64,000 nt of DNA from Chrysopilus asiliformis (lineage: Eukaryota; Arthropoda; Insecta; Diptera; Rhagionidae): contig OZ035961.1 of the NCBI GenBank assembly GCA_964034945.1, forward strand, positions 71,958,322-72,022,321, given 5' to 3'. Made by a program: the position numbers and the translations under genes. The stretch's first letter is position 1. The number at the start of each line of letters is the position of its first letter. Positions 1 to 10,511 of this stretch are shown here, piece after piece. The notes under the pieces are model-generated. The model worked only from the letters and a program-made list of their open reading frames with translations, did not search any database and was not told where the DNA came from.

Positions 1-3000
1 ATGAAAGGATTCGCAGGAGGGACATACGAGTGCAATAGATGTGTTCAACTGCGCATCAAATTCGATGAAGTGGACATCGAGGCTACTGTGTATGTGGTCC
101 CGGACACGATGATTCCGCAACCCGTGTTGTTGGGGCAAGACATTTTATGTGCGCCATCGACCCGTCTGGTGTTAACCTCAGAAACGTGCACTCTGGAGGA
201 AAATCGCACTCAGGGTGTGATAACGGGAAACAACCTCACCGCACCCGAATTGAAACAATTACACGATTTGATAACTAAATTTTCTGATTGTTTTTCCACA
301 GATGCGTCTCAGCTGGGAAAAACTAAATCCGCCACGATGTCTATCGAACTGACTTCGCAAAAACCGATCGCTCTCAAACCCTACCGTATTCCGTTTGCCA
401 AAAGACAACGTGTGAGCGAGACAATCAATAGTCTTTTGAAATCCGACATCATCAGGCCGAGTACTTCAAACTACTCATCCCCAATCGTTCTGATCAAAAA
501 GGACAACGGAGAGGACCGATTGTGCATCGATTACCGAGCACTAAATGCGATCACCGTGAAGGAACCATTTTCGATGCCCGTGGTCGAGGAACAACTATCG
601 GCCATCGCAGGAAATCGGTTCTATACTGTGTTGGATTTCAACTCCGGGTATTACCAGGTGCCTATTGAGGAACTGAGCAAGAAGTATACTGCATTCACGA
701 CTCACGATGGGCATTTTGAGTTTAACCGAATGCCTTTCGGCGTAGTAAATGGTCCAAGTATGTTCCAAAGAGTCATAACGCGAATCGTCAGCCGAATGAG
801 GCATAAGGCCGTAGCTTACGTCGACGAAGTCATAATCGCCAGTCCAACTGTACACCATGGTTTGCAAGTATTGGAGGAGTTTCTGGAGCTGATAAAGGAG
901 GATGGTCTCACGCTGAGACTATCAAAATGTAAGTTCCTATCACAAACTATATCTTTTCTTGGCCATGTAATAGACGAAGAAGGCATTAAACCGGGAAGGA
1001 TGAAAGCCGAAGCGATTCAACAATTCCAAGCGCCTACGTCCCAAACGGAAGTCAGAAGATTCTTGGGATTAACAGGGTTCTTACGAAAGTTCATTCCATC
1101 GTATGCCACTATCTCGAAGCCATTGTGCAACCTATTAAAGAAGGATGTTCCGTACGAATGGGCCGATACGCATCAACACGCTTTCGAGACGTTAAAACAG
1201 CGGTTATGCTGTGAACCGGTTCTCGAGATGTACAACGCATCGGGAGTTCACGAATTGCACTCTGACGCGAGTTCCCATGGGTTGGCGGCAATCTTAATGC
1301 AATCCACGGGAAACAACGAGTTTAAACCGGTCTTTTACTTCAGCCGCCATTGCAGCCCGACCGAACAGAAGTACCACAGTTATGAGCTGGAGTTACTGGC
1401 TGTCGTCGCCGCCTTGGAACGATTCCGAGTTTATTTACTCGGAAAACCATTTAAGGTAGTAACCGATTGCAGCGCCATCACCACGCTTAAAACCACGAAG
1501 CAAGTTACGCCCAGAATTGCGAGATGGCTGCTGAAACTTCAAGAATACGACGTTACTTTCGAACATCGAGCCGGAGAAAGGTTACCGCACGCCGACGCGC
1601 TAAGCAGAAAACCGCATGAACCGCCAACGCCGACTCCTGGAGTGGCTGATCAGGTGCTGACGGTGGATGTAAGCCAGAAGGATTGGTTGACCACTCTCCA
1701 ATGGAGCGACCCGAAGATCCGCGAGATCGTCAGTATCATCAAGGGAGAACGTCCGTCTGACCAGGCGAAACAGTATCATCTTGAGTACCTGGTGAAAGAG
1801 AATAAATTATACCGCAAGGACAAGGGAATGGTGAAGTTCGTGGTTCCCTCAGCCGTTCGATGGAGAATACTGAAAAGCTACCATGATGATATGGGTCACG
1901 GGGGACTAGAGAAGACGATAGATCGAGTCAGCAAGGAGCTTTGGTTTCCGAAACTCAGGAAGTATGCCAAATCATATTTATCGGCATGCCTCGATTGCAT
2001 TTACAACAAACGAAAGTACGGCAAAACCGAAGGAGAATTGCATTTGGATGAGGTCGTCCCAATACCTTTCCGTTCTATGCACATCGACCATCTGGGGCCG
2101 TTTCCACGAAGCAAAAGAGGAAACGTCTACGTTCTGGGGATGATCGATCCGTTCAGCAAGTACTGCATCTTGAAAGCCGTAAAAACGACAAAATCGCAAC
2201 CAGTTCTAGCCGCTTTGAGAGAAGTATCGACATATTTTGGGACACCATCACGCATAACTAGTGACAGAGGGACTGCTTTCACGTCCAAATCATTCGAGGA
2301 CTATTGTAAGGCAGAAGGAATTCAGCACGTGAAAAATGCTGTCCGCACGCCCCGCGCCAACGGAGCAATCGAAAGAGCAAATCAAACGATTTTAACGGGT
2401 TTGCGAACTTCCACAGTAGAACCGCAGGACTGGGACTTGGAATTGAGAACTATCCAATGGTCGATGAATAGTACACCGAGCAGCACTACAAGGTACAGCC
2501 CAAATGAAATCTTGTTTGACTTTACGCTGAGAGACATCGTTCCAAACCGACTTGTGCAAGCCTTGCAAGATGACGACCCGGTGAGTGCTCCAATTGATAT
2601 GTTCCAGCGACGACAGGAGGTAATGAACAACATCGTGAACGAAAGAGAGACTTGGAAGCGAAGATTCGACGAGAGCCATAAGAAGCCTACCCAGTACAAT
2701 GAAGGCGATTTGGTGGTATTGGAGAACATAGCCCCTGCAACAGGCGAGTCCCGGAAATTGCAGCCAAAGTTCAAGGGACCCTTCGAAGTGCTGAAGGTCT
2801 TAAGGAATGACCGATATTTGATTGGGAGTGTCACCAATTTAGACTCTACCACTCGGAAGTTCACATCCGTATTTACATCCGACAAACTAAAGCCCTGGTG
2901 CACTTCTTACCCAGAGTTAGATGAGCTCAACGATGAAGACACCTCAGAAGACGACGCCGAAGATCAGGAAAGGCCGAGCTGTCAGGTGGCAACCCTAGCC

Positions 3001-3045
3001 ACCAGTTGTTGCCGAGAAACCGACGCGAACGGTCGTGTAATCTGA
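1..3045 (+). CDS. pol: Ty3/gypsy retrotransposon pol polyprotein (5' partial)
   Basis: Continuous 1014-codon frame open at the window edge, so residue 1 is probably internal. Order seen: tail of a retropepsin-like region (VVPDTMIPQPVLLGQDIL), reverse transcriptase (LDFNSGYYQVP about 213-223, MPFGVVNGPSMFQR about 244-257), RNase H (HSDASSHGLAAIL; ELELLAVVAALERF; PHADALSRK), HHCC zinc finger (HDDMGHGG...CLDC), and integrase core with D (HIDHLGPF), D (TSDRGTAFTS) and E (ANGAIERANQ) at D,D35E spacing. RT-RNaseH-IN order is that of Ty3/gypsy (Metaviridae). The usual RT YxDD box reads YVDE: Asp275 is followed by Glu276 (codon GAA at 826-828). Base composition is visibly less AT-rich than the flanks, which suggests recent arrival. 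No gag or LTR is visible; the 5' part lies outside the window. No stop codon or frameshift within the frame. Confidence 0.93.
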   Translation: MKGFAGGTYECNRCVQLRIKFDEVDIEATVYVVPDTMIPQPVLLGQDILCAPSTRLVLTSETCTLEENRTQGVITGNNLTAPELKQLHDLITKFSDCFSTDASQLGKTKSATMSIELTSQKPIALKPYRIPFAKRQRVSETINSLLKSDIIRPSTSNYSSPIVLIKKDNGEDRLCIDYRALNAITVKEPFSMPVVEEQLSAIAGNRFYTVLDFNSGYYQVPIEELSKKYTAFTTHDGHFEFNRMPFGVVNGPSMFQRVITRIVSRMRHKAVAYVDEVIIASPTVHHGLQVLEEFLELIKEDGLTLRLSKCKFLSQTISFLGHVIDEEGIKPGRMKAEAIQQFQAPTSQTEVRRFLGLTGFLRKFIPSYATISKPLCNLLKKDVPYEWADTHQHAFETLKQRLCCEPVLEMYNASGVHELHSDASSHGLAAILMQSTGNNEFKPVFYFSRHCSPTEQKYHSYELELLAVVAALERFRVYLLGKPFKVVTDCSAITTLKTTKQVTPRIARWLLKLQEYDVTFEHRAGERLPHADALSRKPHEPPTPTPGVADQVLTVDVSQKDWLTTLQWSDPKIREIVSIIKGERPSDQAKQYHLEYLVKENKLYRKDKGMVKFVVPSAVRWRILKSYHDDMGHGGLEKTIDRVSKELWFPKLRKYAKSYLSACLDCIYNKRKYGKTEGELHLDEVVPIPFRSMHIDHLGPFPRSKRGNVYVLGMIDPFSKYCILKAVKTTKSQPVLAALREVSTYFGTPSRITSDRGTAFTSKSFEDYCKAEGIQHVKNAVRTPRANGAIERANQTILTGLRTSTVEPQDWDLELRTIQWSMNSTPSSTTRYSPNEILFDFTLRDIVPNRLVQALQDDDPVSAPIDMFQRRQEVMNNIVNERETWKRRFDESHKKPTQYNEGDLVVLENIAPATGESRKLQPKFKGPFEVLKVLRNDRYLIGSVTNLDSTTRKFTSVFTSDKLKPWCTSYPELDELNDEDTSEDDAEDQERPSCQVATLATSCCRETDANGRVI

Positions 3046-3161
3046 ACGAAGAAATATACTAACTTAATAAAAACCGGCCATCTTTTATTTAATTAATCGC
3101 TAAATAGGTCCATCCGTCCGAATACGAATTGTCACCGTCCGTTTGCCGTATTACCGTGACA

Positions 3162-3292
3162 TGTGTATCTTTCCATGGTTCAAATTGAGTTAGTCTGAAA
3201 TTGAGAAATGTCAAATGAAATGCAGAAAAAAACTTGACGTTTAGGTGTGGTTCACATTCAACATCGGCCCTTAAAATTTAACCACCCTTTAC
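3162..3292. mobile_element. Terminal fragment of a DD41D mariner element
   Basis: About 130 bp nearly identical to 42590-42718, the transposase-5' end of the mariner at 41795-42716, ending in the same CCACCCTTTA terminus. The rest of the element is absent; immediately to the left lies the 3' flank of the gypsy frame (3046-3161, no LTR recognised). Confidence 0.85.
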
Positions 3293-3919
3293 AATAAAAG
3301 TATTACCTTCCGATTGTCTATTATTAGAACAACTATTACAGTTTAATTGTCAATGGATGGTTTTTATTAAGAACACTTTAAATTTAAACTTTACAAGTTG
3401 TAATTATTACAAAAATAAAAATATGAAATCGTTCAAATAATATTATTGGTAGCTGTTTTTTTGACACAGGTCACTTTGATTTACAAAAAAAAAAATTGAA
3501 AAAAATGCACAAATTGCAACGTATAAATATTTTTTTCACTTAATACTGACACTATTTATGTTTGCCACAACAGACGATTTTAAATCAACAAAAATAGCTG
3601 TAAATAATACAAAAATAGCAAAAATAGCTGTAAAAATAAAATAACCGCCGTTTCTTAGTAAAATTTTCAAATAATATTTTATCACTTGTTTTGAGCACAA
3701 CCCCACGATTCCATTGGACTTTTAAAAATCGTGATTTTTTCCCCCACTCCATATTTTGGCGAATAAAAAAATCAGCGCGTGGGCATTTTCAGTCATGATT
3801 TTTCATAAAGGGTTTTTCAATAAGGACATAACAATTTTGTATTTTAATAAAAACGCACCCTAAAACTTTTTTTATGATCTGGCAATGCTAAAACGTCAGT
3901 CAAGGTTTACATTTTTATC
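3293..3919. other. AT-rich spacer, no feature seen
   Basis: A/T-rich sequence with homopolymer runs and repeated short AAAATAGC words around 3590-3640. I see no reading frame, terminal repeats or RNA gene. Confidence 0.5.
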
Positions 3920-4310
3920 ATGGTGAAGTTCACGAACGAGCAATGCCACACAGCTGGTCAAACAATTGATCTATTGAAGGAGAAGTTCGATAATCGTGTA
4001 ATCTCGAGAAATGATCCGGTCGAATGGCCACTTCGCTCATGCGATTTAACGCCATTGGATTTCTTTTTATGGGGTTATGTTAAGTCGTTGGTTTATGCCA
4101 ACATTGTTAGAGGAGCTCAGGAACAATATCGAACGCGAAATTGCCAACGTTCCGGCCGATATGTGTGGAAGAGTGATGGAAAATTGGCTCCAAAGAATCA
4201 ATCAGCAAACGTGCTCGCGGTGGCCTTTGACCGAACGGGGTGATTCTATAGTTCTCGGGTATAAGAAACCGATTTTGTTGGGTGCGAATTGGGAAAAACT
4301 CAACTACCAT
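3920..4310 (+). pseudogene. Mariner (DD41D type) transposase remnant
   Basis: The + frame from 3920 carries CHTAGQTIDLLKEKFDNRVI and SCDLTPLDFFLWGYVK, the block around the third catalytic Asp of mariner-type transposases, and parallels the copy at 41901-42641. The sequence then continues in another frame (from about 4080: LLEELRNNIEREIANVP, MENWLQRI), so at least one frameshift is present. The QQDG motif with the second catalytic Asp is replaced by TNEQ, and everything upstream is missing. It is a different, more diverged copy than the one at 41.8 kb. Not functional. Confidence 0.8.
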
Positions 4311-4873
4311 GTTGATATTGTATTTCCCAATTTTTGTATGGAGTGATTCTTCTGGTATTTCATAACTTATTTTGGAATTGCAGTAAGAATGTTTTAGTTT
4401 GCGTTGCTTAGTTTTTGCGATAAATTCTCGAATATCTGAAAAAAGATTTGTTACGCAGTATAGTTGTCTAGCTCTGATTTTTGGGCGCTATTTTCGGGGA
4501 GAGTTCATCTTCCGCGATCTGTCAACTGTCAACATCTGACGGAGACCCTTATGCAATCTACTACAAAGTCAGCAGCACCGGGAAATCTGCAGGAGCAAAT
4601 ACTAATAAAAAAAGAGTGCACCGACCTCTATTTACCCAAAATCAGATAATAAATATACTTCCAAATTCAGCATTTGTAGTTGCTTTATATGCAAAACACA
4701 TACACACGATATATGTGAAAATTGGAAGAACTAATTTAGGATATTGAACTACGACTAAATTTAATAACCAATGGATCTAGATTTTGTTTTTTTTTAATTA
4801 ATTTTATTTAACAAAATTTCGAAAAATATAAAAAAAACTGGTTTTTTGATTTTTGTATACACTAAATCTCTTT

Positions 4874-4933
4874 GGGTCAAAATAGACCCGAGCAACTTTA
4901 GTGTGATTTTTTTTAGGGACGGATGAAGGTTAA
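4874..4933. mobile_element. Possible right end of a piggyBac-like element
   Basis: GGGACGGATGAAGG (4916-4929) abuts TTAA (4930-4933), and a short palindrome GGGTC-AAAATA-GACCC lies just inside (4874-4889). TTAA plus a subterminal GGGTC/GACCC palindrome is typical of piggyBac-like ends, but no matching left end was found between 3.3 and 4.9 kb. Sequence 4311-4870 holds nothing recognisable. Confidence 0.35.
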
Positions 4934-5005
4934 CGTCTGTAGACGTAGAGCGAACATTTTCTACTTATAAAACCATTTTAACAGATAACAGAAGAACCTT
5001 TACAT

Positions 5006-5399
5006 GTCCATGTTCAGATTGGTTGAAATAGTCCGCCTAATTAGGACAGAAACTGGCAACATTAAGGCAAGGTTAGGAAGTGGGACTGCTGATAGGAAAA
5101 TCATCCTCAAAACTAAAATCTCCGTTCTCAGAGTTCCGCCTGTCGTGCTCTGATTGGTTGGCTGCCACACTGAATGTGTTCCATTGTCATTATTGTTTCG
5201 GTCGTCTTCGATGCAACACGTCGCAGAGTACAAGGCAGCCACGTATTACTTGCAATTCTTTAGAAATGTTCCGTCTCCCAAATGTTTCACGCCAGTCTGA
5301 TTGCTCACAGCTACTGGTTCAAATAGTCTCAATCTGAACACGAGCAATATTTCATCCGTCCTATTTAGGCAGACTATTTCAACCAATGTGAACAGGCTT
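5006..5399 (-). mobile_element. Harbinger-like MITE, family F1 (394 bp)
   Basis: Terminal inverted repeats of about 40 bp (GTCCATGTTCAGATTGG / AACCAATGTGAACAGGCTT) flanked by the 3-bp duplication CAT (5003-5005, 5400-5402). The interior has the core AGAGTTCCGCCTGTC...CTCTGATTGGTTGG followed by GTTCCATTGTCATT. Same length and opposite orientation to the copy at 29323-29716. Confidence 0.85.
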
Positions 5400-6068
5400 C
5401 ATTGGATCATCTAAAAAAAAATTAAAAATTTTTTTTTAAAAAAGCTTTTATTAAAAAAAAATTTACTAAAAAGAAAAAAATAATTGTCTGGACGCTGTGT
5501 ATCACAAATATAAAAGCTTTTAAAAAGCGAGATAAATGTTTATTTTATTGTTTTATGCTTTATCTCGCTTTTTTAAAGCTTTTATATTTGTGATACACAG
5601 CGTCCAGAAAATTATTTTTTTCTTTTTAGTAAATTTTTTTTAACCCTCGCTTTACGGGATGGGCACTGGAGTGCCCAATTTCAAATTGGAGGGCCCATAA
5701 GTTTTTTTTTGAGCGCTCGGATTGAGCTGAAATTTCAGAACATCTCCTAGCTTGTAAAAATAAACGTCTATGCAAAAAATTTAAAAAAAAATCTCAGTAA
5801 AAAAAAGTTAGGGTATCCCAAAAACTAAAAGCTACGTCTTTTACAAGATGGGCACTGCAGTACCGGTATGACTTATGTAAGATATATGTACGCATAATGC
5901 ATGAATAAAAAACCTGATATATGATAAAATTATGCAGTTTATTATTATAAATTAAATATATATATACATCAAAAAACCTGTTATGATATATAACATAATA
6001 TGTAATATGAATTATAATAATAATTTGTAAATATGCATATATAAATATATAAGAGTTTTACATATGGT

Positions 6069-6657
6069 TTATAAATAATTGTATAAATAATTACCAAGCA
6101 TTGCATCGAATTCCACTTCCGTGAACTTGCACCAAACACGAGGAGGTTTATCTAGATTAGCATCATTCCATTTGTTGAATTGCATTATAGCTTCGTCGTT
6201 GGTGTGTCTCAAAATATCAGTAATAAGTTCAGGAGAAAAAATACGTTTGAATGTTTGGACAACGGAAAGTTGTTTGGTATCTTTTACAGAGCCAGCATTG
6301 AATCGAATAATATTTTGACTACGAGTTTGTGTGATTGATTTTGGAACACTAGACCACTGACTACCGTCTTTATCAAGAAAATAAACCTCATTTTCATTTA
6401 AAATTTCAACAGGTTCAGCCACGGTTGGCTCATCGAAATCATTGTCAAACTCGTCATCGCCAACAGGACTGTTTTGCGTTGGTAATTCATCCTCTCCAAA
6501 TGGTACAAAATCCGGATCGGCCACCTCATCATCGTCATCGAAATCACTATCTGGATCCAGTGGAATATCCGCATTTTCACCTTCAACAACCAAATCAGCG
6601 GTTTCTTGAATGTTTTGTAATTGTTCGAATTTCGTCTTCGTTGAACCACTGCATCAA
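6069..6657 (-). pseudogene. piggyBac-type transposase, N-terminal part only
   Basis: Minus-strand frame open from a stop near 6657 to 6069. It has an acidic N-terminal region rich in D/E (DPDSDFDDDDEVADPDF) followed by the start of the DDE_Tnp_1_7 fold: SQWSSVPKSITQTRSQNIIRFNAG, then TFKRIFSPELITDILRHTN and RVWCKFTEVEFDAMLG. This order is typical of piggyBac-derived proteins. The homologous stretch stops at AMLG; the following DNA reads GTAATT, either a splice donor or a deletion joint. The catalytic Asp residues are absent, so the piece cannot transpose by itself. No ATG is seen in frame upstream, so the start is unknown. Confidence 0.8.
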
Positions 6658-6794
6658 AATAGCAGGGCTATAAACAATTCAAAACAATCAATTGAAAATT
6701 AAATGAAACCGAACGAAAAACAACAAAAAATACAACAAAAATACATTACTCATTTGTTCCATAGCGACGCAGTCGATACATTATTGGATAAACA

Positions 6795-7231
6795 GGGGTG
6801 GCTTCATGTAACTTATTTTCGATCGACTAATTGGTCGAAGGAAATCTTTCGTCGACCAAAACTGATTAAACAGGAGGACACTTACTCTGGTGCACACGAT
6901 ATAAGAGTCTTTTCTGGGTAATTTGGGGTCGCTGAATCCGAATCTGGCAGTGGTTTGGCTGTACCAGCTTTACTTTTTCAGATATGAAGGAAAAAATAAT
7001 TGTTGATTTCCAGATTATAAACATTTATGAGTTACTCACCATATCGGAAAAAGTAGAGCTAGTACAGCCAAACCACTGCCAGATTCGGATTCAGCGACCC
7101 CAAATTATCCAGAAAAGACTCTTATATCGTGTGCACCAGAGTAAGTGTCCTCCTGTTTAATCAGTTTTGGTCGACGAAAGATTTCCTTCGACCAATTAGT
7201 CGATCGAAAATAAGTTACATGAAGCCACCCC
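6795..7231. mobile_element. Foldback element inside the piggyBac-like element
   Basis: Two arms of about 185 bp in inverted orientation begin GGGGTGGCTTCATGTAACTT and end with its complement, separated by a spacer of roughly 70 bp near 7000. The arms include TTGGGGTCGCTGAATCCGAA, a sequence also found in the 122-bp tandem array at 8.45-8.85 kb. No clear target duplication. No coding frame. Confidence 0.8.
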
Positions 7232-7763
7232 AGGGTTCTGAAAAAAATCGGAAAATCAAATATTTTCATTGATTACTTTCTTTATTTTTGATTATTGAAA
7301 ATACTCACTGAATAAACTGAATAAACACTGAATAAACACCAGTTCGAACGAAAAGCACTAAGAAAAGGCACAGATGACTCTCAGATAGTTCACGATATAA
7401 CCAAATGTTACCAATTTTTGTTGTTTGTGGTATGCAACCTGGGAAGGATACCATTGGGAAACTCCAAGTTTTTAGAGATTGCATCCCAAAAAATTCGCGC
7501 TCATACATGTTGTATAGGCATTCCATACCGGTACTGCAATGCCCATCTTGTAAAGGAAAGTATATATACCTATCCAGTAAAGCGAGGGTTAATAAAAGCT
7601 TTTTTAAAAAAAAAAATTTTTATTTTGTTCTTTTTAGTCTTCGAATATATATCCTTACATTTGAGATGTCCTTACTTGAGAATCGTATTCAGCGAACCCC
7701 CAAACCCGCAGAATATATTTTTTCCCGGAACAATTGAGAAAAAGGATAATCACGTTATCCTTA

Positions 7764-8453
7764 AGGTAAGGATACACGATGAGAGACTTTGGTCTCTGGT
7801 CTCCAGGGTACAAAAGGCAAAAATCTCCAAAGTGTATACACGTTCAGAGACATTTAAGTCTGGAGATCAAAAAATAGATCTCCGGAGACCTTTACTAAAA
7901 AGTCTCTCAAAGCAAAGTCTCTGGAGTGCATACACGACTCAGGTATCTCGTCTCCAAGCATAACAACAATATCACTAATCTAAAATATAAAATAAGTAAA
8001 AACACTTTTTTTCTTTATAAAAACTGACCTTTAATCTCAAAACAACGAAACAAATTCTCGTTCCCACAAAACAATTTCCTGAAATGTCAAAATTCGTCTC
8101 CGGAGACCAAGAGATAGACCATGTTCAGATTGGTTGAAATAGTCCGCCTAATTCTGACAGAAACTGGCAACATTAGGGCAAGGTGAGGAAGTGGGACACC
8201 AGTTTCTGTCAGAATTAGGCGGACTATTTCAACCAATGTGAACAGGCTCATAGATATCAAAACGTTTTGAAGACCGGAGACGCATTAAAAAGAGTAGCTA
8301 CACGGCAAGAGACTTAAGTCTCCCCAGAGACCCGAGAGACTTGTACTTGGAGATAAATCTCCAGTCTCCGAAGTGTATACACAGGTCTCTTTGTATCCAG
8401 AGGCGAAATTTTTGGTCTCAGAGACCAAAGTCTCTCGTCGTGTATCCTTACCT
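7764..8453. mobile_element. Harbinger-like MITE with GAGAC-rich arms
   Basis: Terminal repeats AGGTAAGGATACACGATGAG / GTGTATCCTTACCT are flanked by TTA duplications (7761-7763, 8454-8456). Many AGAGACT/AGTCTCT boxes occur along both arms. It is inserted in the first unit of the 122-bp tandem array and itself holds the 133-bp MITE at 8117-8249. Confidence 0.85.
8117..8249. mobile_element. Internally deleted F1 MITE (133 bp)
   Basis: F1 terminal repeats (GACCATGTTCAGATTGG / CCAATGTGAACAGGCTC) with almost no interior, flanked by ATA on both sides (8114-8116, 8250-8252). Nested in the MITE 7764-8453. Confidence 0.8.
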
Positions 8454-8850
8454 TTACAGGACCTTCCGTTATCCTTACAGACTTTTTAATGACAGATTCG
8501 GATTCAGCGACCCCAAAAACCCCCAGAATAGATATTTTTCCGGAAAATTTGGAGAAAAGGATAATCACGTTATCCTTACAGGACCTTCCGTTATCCTTAC
8601 AAACTTTTTAATGACAAATTCGGATTCAGCGACCCCAAAAACCGCCAGAATAGATTTTTTTCCAGAAAATTTGGAGAAAAGGATAATCACGTTATCCTTA
8701 CAGGACCTTCCGTTATCCTTACATACTTTTTGATGACAGATTCGGATTCAGCGACCTCAAAAACCCCCAGAATAGATTTTTTCCGGAAAATTTGGAGAAA
8801 AGGATAATCACGTTATCCTCACAGGACCTTCCCTTATCCTTACAAGGACG
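8454..8850. repeat. 122-bp tandem array, just over three units
   Basis: CAGGACCTTCCGTTATCC recurs at 8457, 8579, 8701 and 8822. Each unit also has GATTCGGATTCAGCGACCCC and an imperfect palindrome GGATAATCACGTTATCC. A further disrupted unit (7680-7763) precedes the MITE at 7764. The array leads directly into a Helentron-like sequence; the same CCTTCCGTTATCC words precede the copy near 52.15 kb, so the array is probably part of that element family. Confidence 0.85.
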
Positions 8851-9012
8851 AAGTAGAGAAAATATTGTATTGTCATCGGACTTATATAAGTGTACAAAAT
8901 TTCAAGTGAATCGGATGAGTGGAAGTGGGTCAAAATTTGATTGCAAAATTTGATCTGACAGACAGACAAACAGACAGACACGAAGGCAAGCTAAATAAAA
9001 GCTTTTAAAAAG
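8851..9012. mobile_element. Helentron-like element, family II, end with GACA microsatellite
   Basis: Matches 52495-52660: AGAAAATATTGTATTGTCA, ATGAGTGGAAGTGGGTCAAA, a GACAGACAGAC run and CGAAGGCAAGCTAAATAAAA before the AAGCTTTT end. Microsatellite GACA near one end resembles the DINE-1 plan. Confidence 0.5.
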
Positions 9013-9020
9013 TGTGTGTT

Positions 9021-9094
9021 TTGACCTCCGCTGAACCCCGGAGACTGACTCACCGAACCCCTGGGGTTCGATCAAACCCAAGTTAAGAACCACT
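9021..9094. mobile_element. hAT terminal fragment
   Basis: The complement starts AGTGGTTCTTAACTTGGG and contains GAACCCCAGGGGTTCGG, the layout of hAT ends of the CAGTGGTTCTTAA kind. Only this one end is seen. Confidence 0.4.
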
Positions 9095-9559
9095 TTTCAA
9101 AACAGATTTTACCTTCATAAATTTTTCAATACTCACCGTTTTGGAAAGATACATAGTAGAGCAAAAAATTCAATTTGTGTGGTGAAGAAGTGGTCCAACT
9201 AGATTTTGATATATAAGTTATGTAAAATCATATTCTAAACACGTTTCGTTTTAATAAATTTTTCTATACGATGTAGTTTTCGACGAAACAGGGAAAAAGT
9301 ATTCCCTTTGTATGGGGGAGGGGGAAAGCAGTGGTCCGATAGAATTTTAACGTGGGGATGAGTTATGTGGAATCCTATTCTAAACACACTTTACCTCTGT
9401 AAATTTTTCAATATGATTCACCGTTTTCGAGAAAATGTAACTATACAAAATTTCAAGTTTCTAGCTCAATCCTCTCAAAAGTTATGGCGTTCACGCACAG
9501 ACACACGCGCGAACGGATAGACAGGCGGATATGCGGAAATCAAAATCTTTTGTCATCCC
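9095..9559. mobile_element. Helentron-like element, family III, fragment
   Basis: CACCGTTTTCGAGAAAATGT, TTTCAAGTTTCTAGCTCAAT, then ACAGACACACGCGCGAACGG and GACAGGCGGATATGCGGAAA parallel the order of motifs in family I (see 18064), with diverged sequence. The MITE at 9563 has inserted at its end. Confidence 0.45.
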
Positions 9560-9562
9560 TAA

Positions 9563-10508
9563 GACCATGTTTACACACAGATTGGGCATGAACATGGGAC
9601 TGAACGAAAATGTCGAAATGATGATGAAGGGAAGAACGGGGACAAGATTGGGGTACTGAACCAGAAAACAAAGATTTTCCATTTTCAGCGTTCCGTGCAT
9701 GTGGTTCTGATTGGTTGGTACTTTTCAGTGCGTATTTTTCTCGTTCCATTGTCATTTGCGTTCCAGTGGTGAAATAATTCGGATCTCGCAAGCAAAAATG
9801 TCTACATGGAATAAACTAACATAAAGCATGCTTGCTGCTGCCAGAAACTTTTTATTATCCATTTCAAAAAATTTTTAGTTTATTTTGACGAATATTTATT
9901 GAAAATAATTTTCCTTTAACTATTCAATGAAAAAATTCAATTACGTTTCGTTTCCAATTGTTTCCTGGCAAACTGAGAGTAGCGTTCAGTTCCAATCTGT
10001 GTGTAAACTCGAGCAACATTTTTGATTCAGTCCCATGTTCATGCCCAATCTGTGTGTAACACCGCGTCTTGATTAACAATTTTTCATCCCAAGAAATATC
10101 TCACCGCAATGAGATTTTTTTGACAGCTGGGCCGAAAATCTCTTGAAATTTTAGTGCTCAAAATGGCGATGAAAAGAAAACACCTAGTCGCCGCTTTCGC
10201 AATTAATGCAATACGTGAAATTGAAAAGGCTGAAACAGAAGAACAGACGAAAAGAAACACCTCTTAATGTTATATATCTTCCAAAGCTTTTTGTATCGTA
10301 CTAAAAATTAGTTATTTTCACAACTACTTGTCGGGAGAATTTAGATTCCGCCATCTTGAATCAGGAAATTCCAAGAAATTTTGCAATTGCAAGATTTCAA
10401 GAAATTTATCTCTGGGATTTTTTCTCGCCGTCAACTCGAGCTCTGATTGGTCAATCAAAAATCTCTGCGATGAAAAATCCCAAATCAAGACGCGGTGTAA
10501 ACATAGTC
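9563..10508 (+). mobile_element. Harbinger-like MITE, family F2
   Basis: Terminal repeats GACCATGTTTACACACAGAT...with complement at the other end, flanked by TAA (9560-9562, 10509-10511). A CCAAT box (complement ATTGG at 9710-9714) precedes an ATG at 9798 whose frame opens MSTWNKLT then stops, like the start of a Myb/SANT accessory protein. F3 (10060-10497) is inserted near its right end. Confidence 0.85.
10060..10497 (+). mobile_element. Harbinger-like MITE, family F3, copy 1
   Basis: Terminal repeats CACCGCGTCTTGATTAACAA / AAATCAAGACGCGGTG flanked by TAA (10057-10059, 10498-10500). An ATG near 10163 opens a short frame MAMKRKHLVAAFAINA...EEQTKRNTS conserved among copies; it resembles the first exon of Harbinger transposases. 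CTCTGATTGGTCAATCAAAA lies near the right end. Confidence 0.85.
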
Positions 10509-10511
10509 TAA

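Larger units (their letters stand above)
5644..7588. mobile_element. piggyBac-like element, TTAA target
   Basis: Ends CCCTCGCTTTAC and GTAAAGCGAGGG form a perfect 12-bp inverted repeat, both abutting TTAA (5640-5643, 7589-7592). Subterminal inverted repeats ACAAGATGGGCACTGCAGTA (from about 5842) and TACTGCAATGCCCATCTTGT (about 7534-7553) lie inside. A palindrome GGGCACT-GG-AGTGCCC sits just inside the left end. It carries the N-terminal part of a transposase on the minus strand and a foldback insertion, and is nonautonomous. Confidence 0.9.
5418..7624. repeat. Long palindrome MITE split by a piggyBac-like insertion
   Basis: The left arm (about 5418-5520) and right arm are mirror images around a 20-bp loop near 5550. 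Removing 5644-7588 plus one TTAA makes the right arm (AAGCTTTTATTAA...CTTTTTAGTAAATT) symmetrical with the left over its full length. The element behind the palindrome is not identified. Confidence 0.8.

Noticed and set aside
4464..4747. Two overlapping frames of 61 and 88 codons
   Set aside because: No homology recognised; both in unassigned sequence near a piggyBac-like end.
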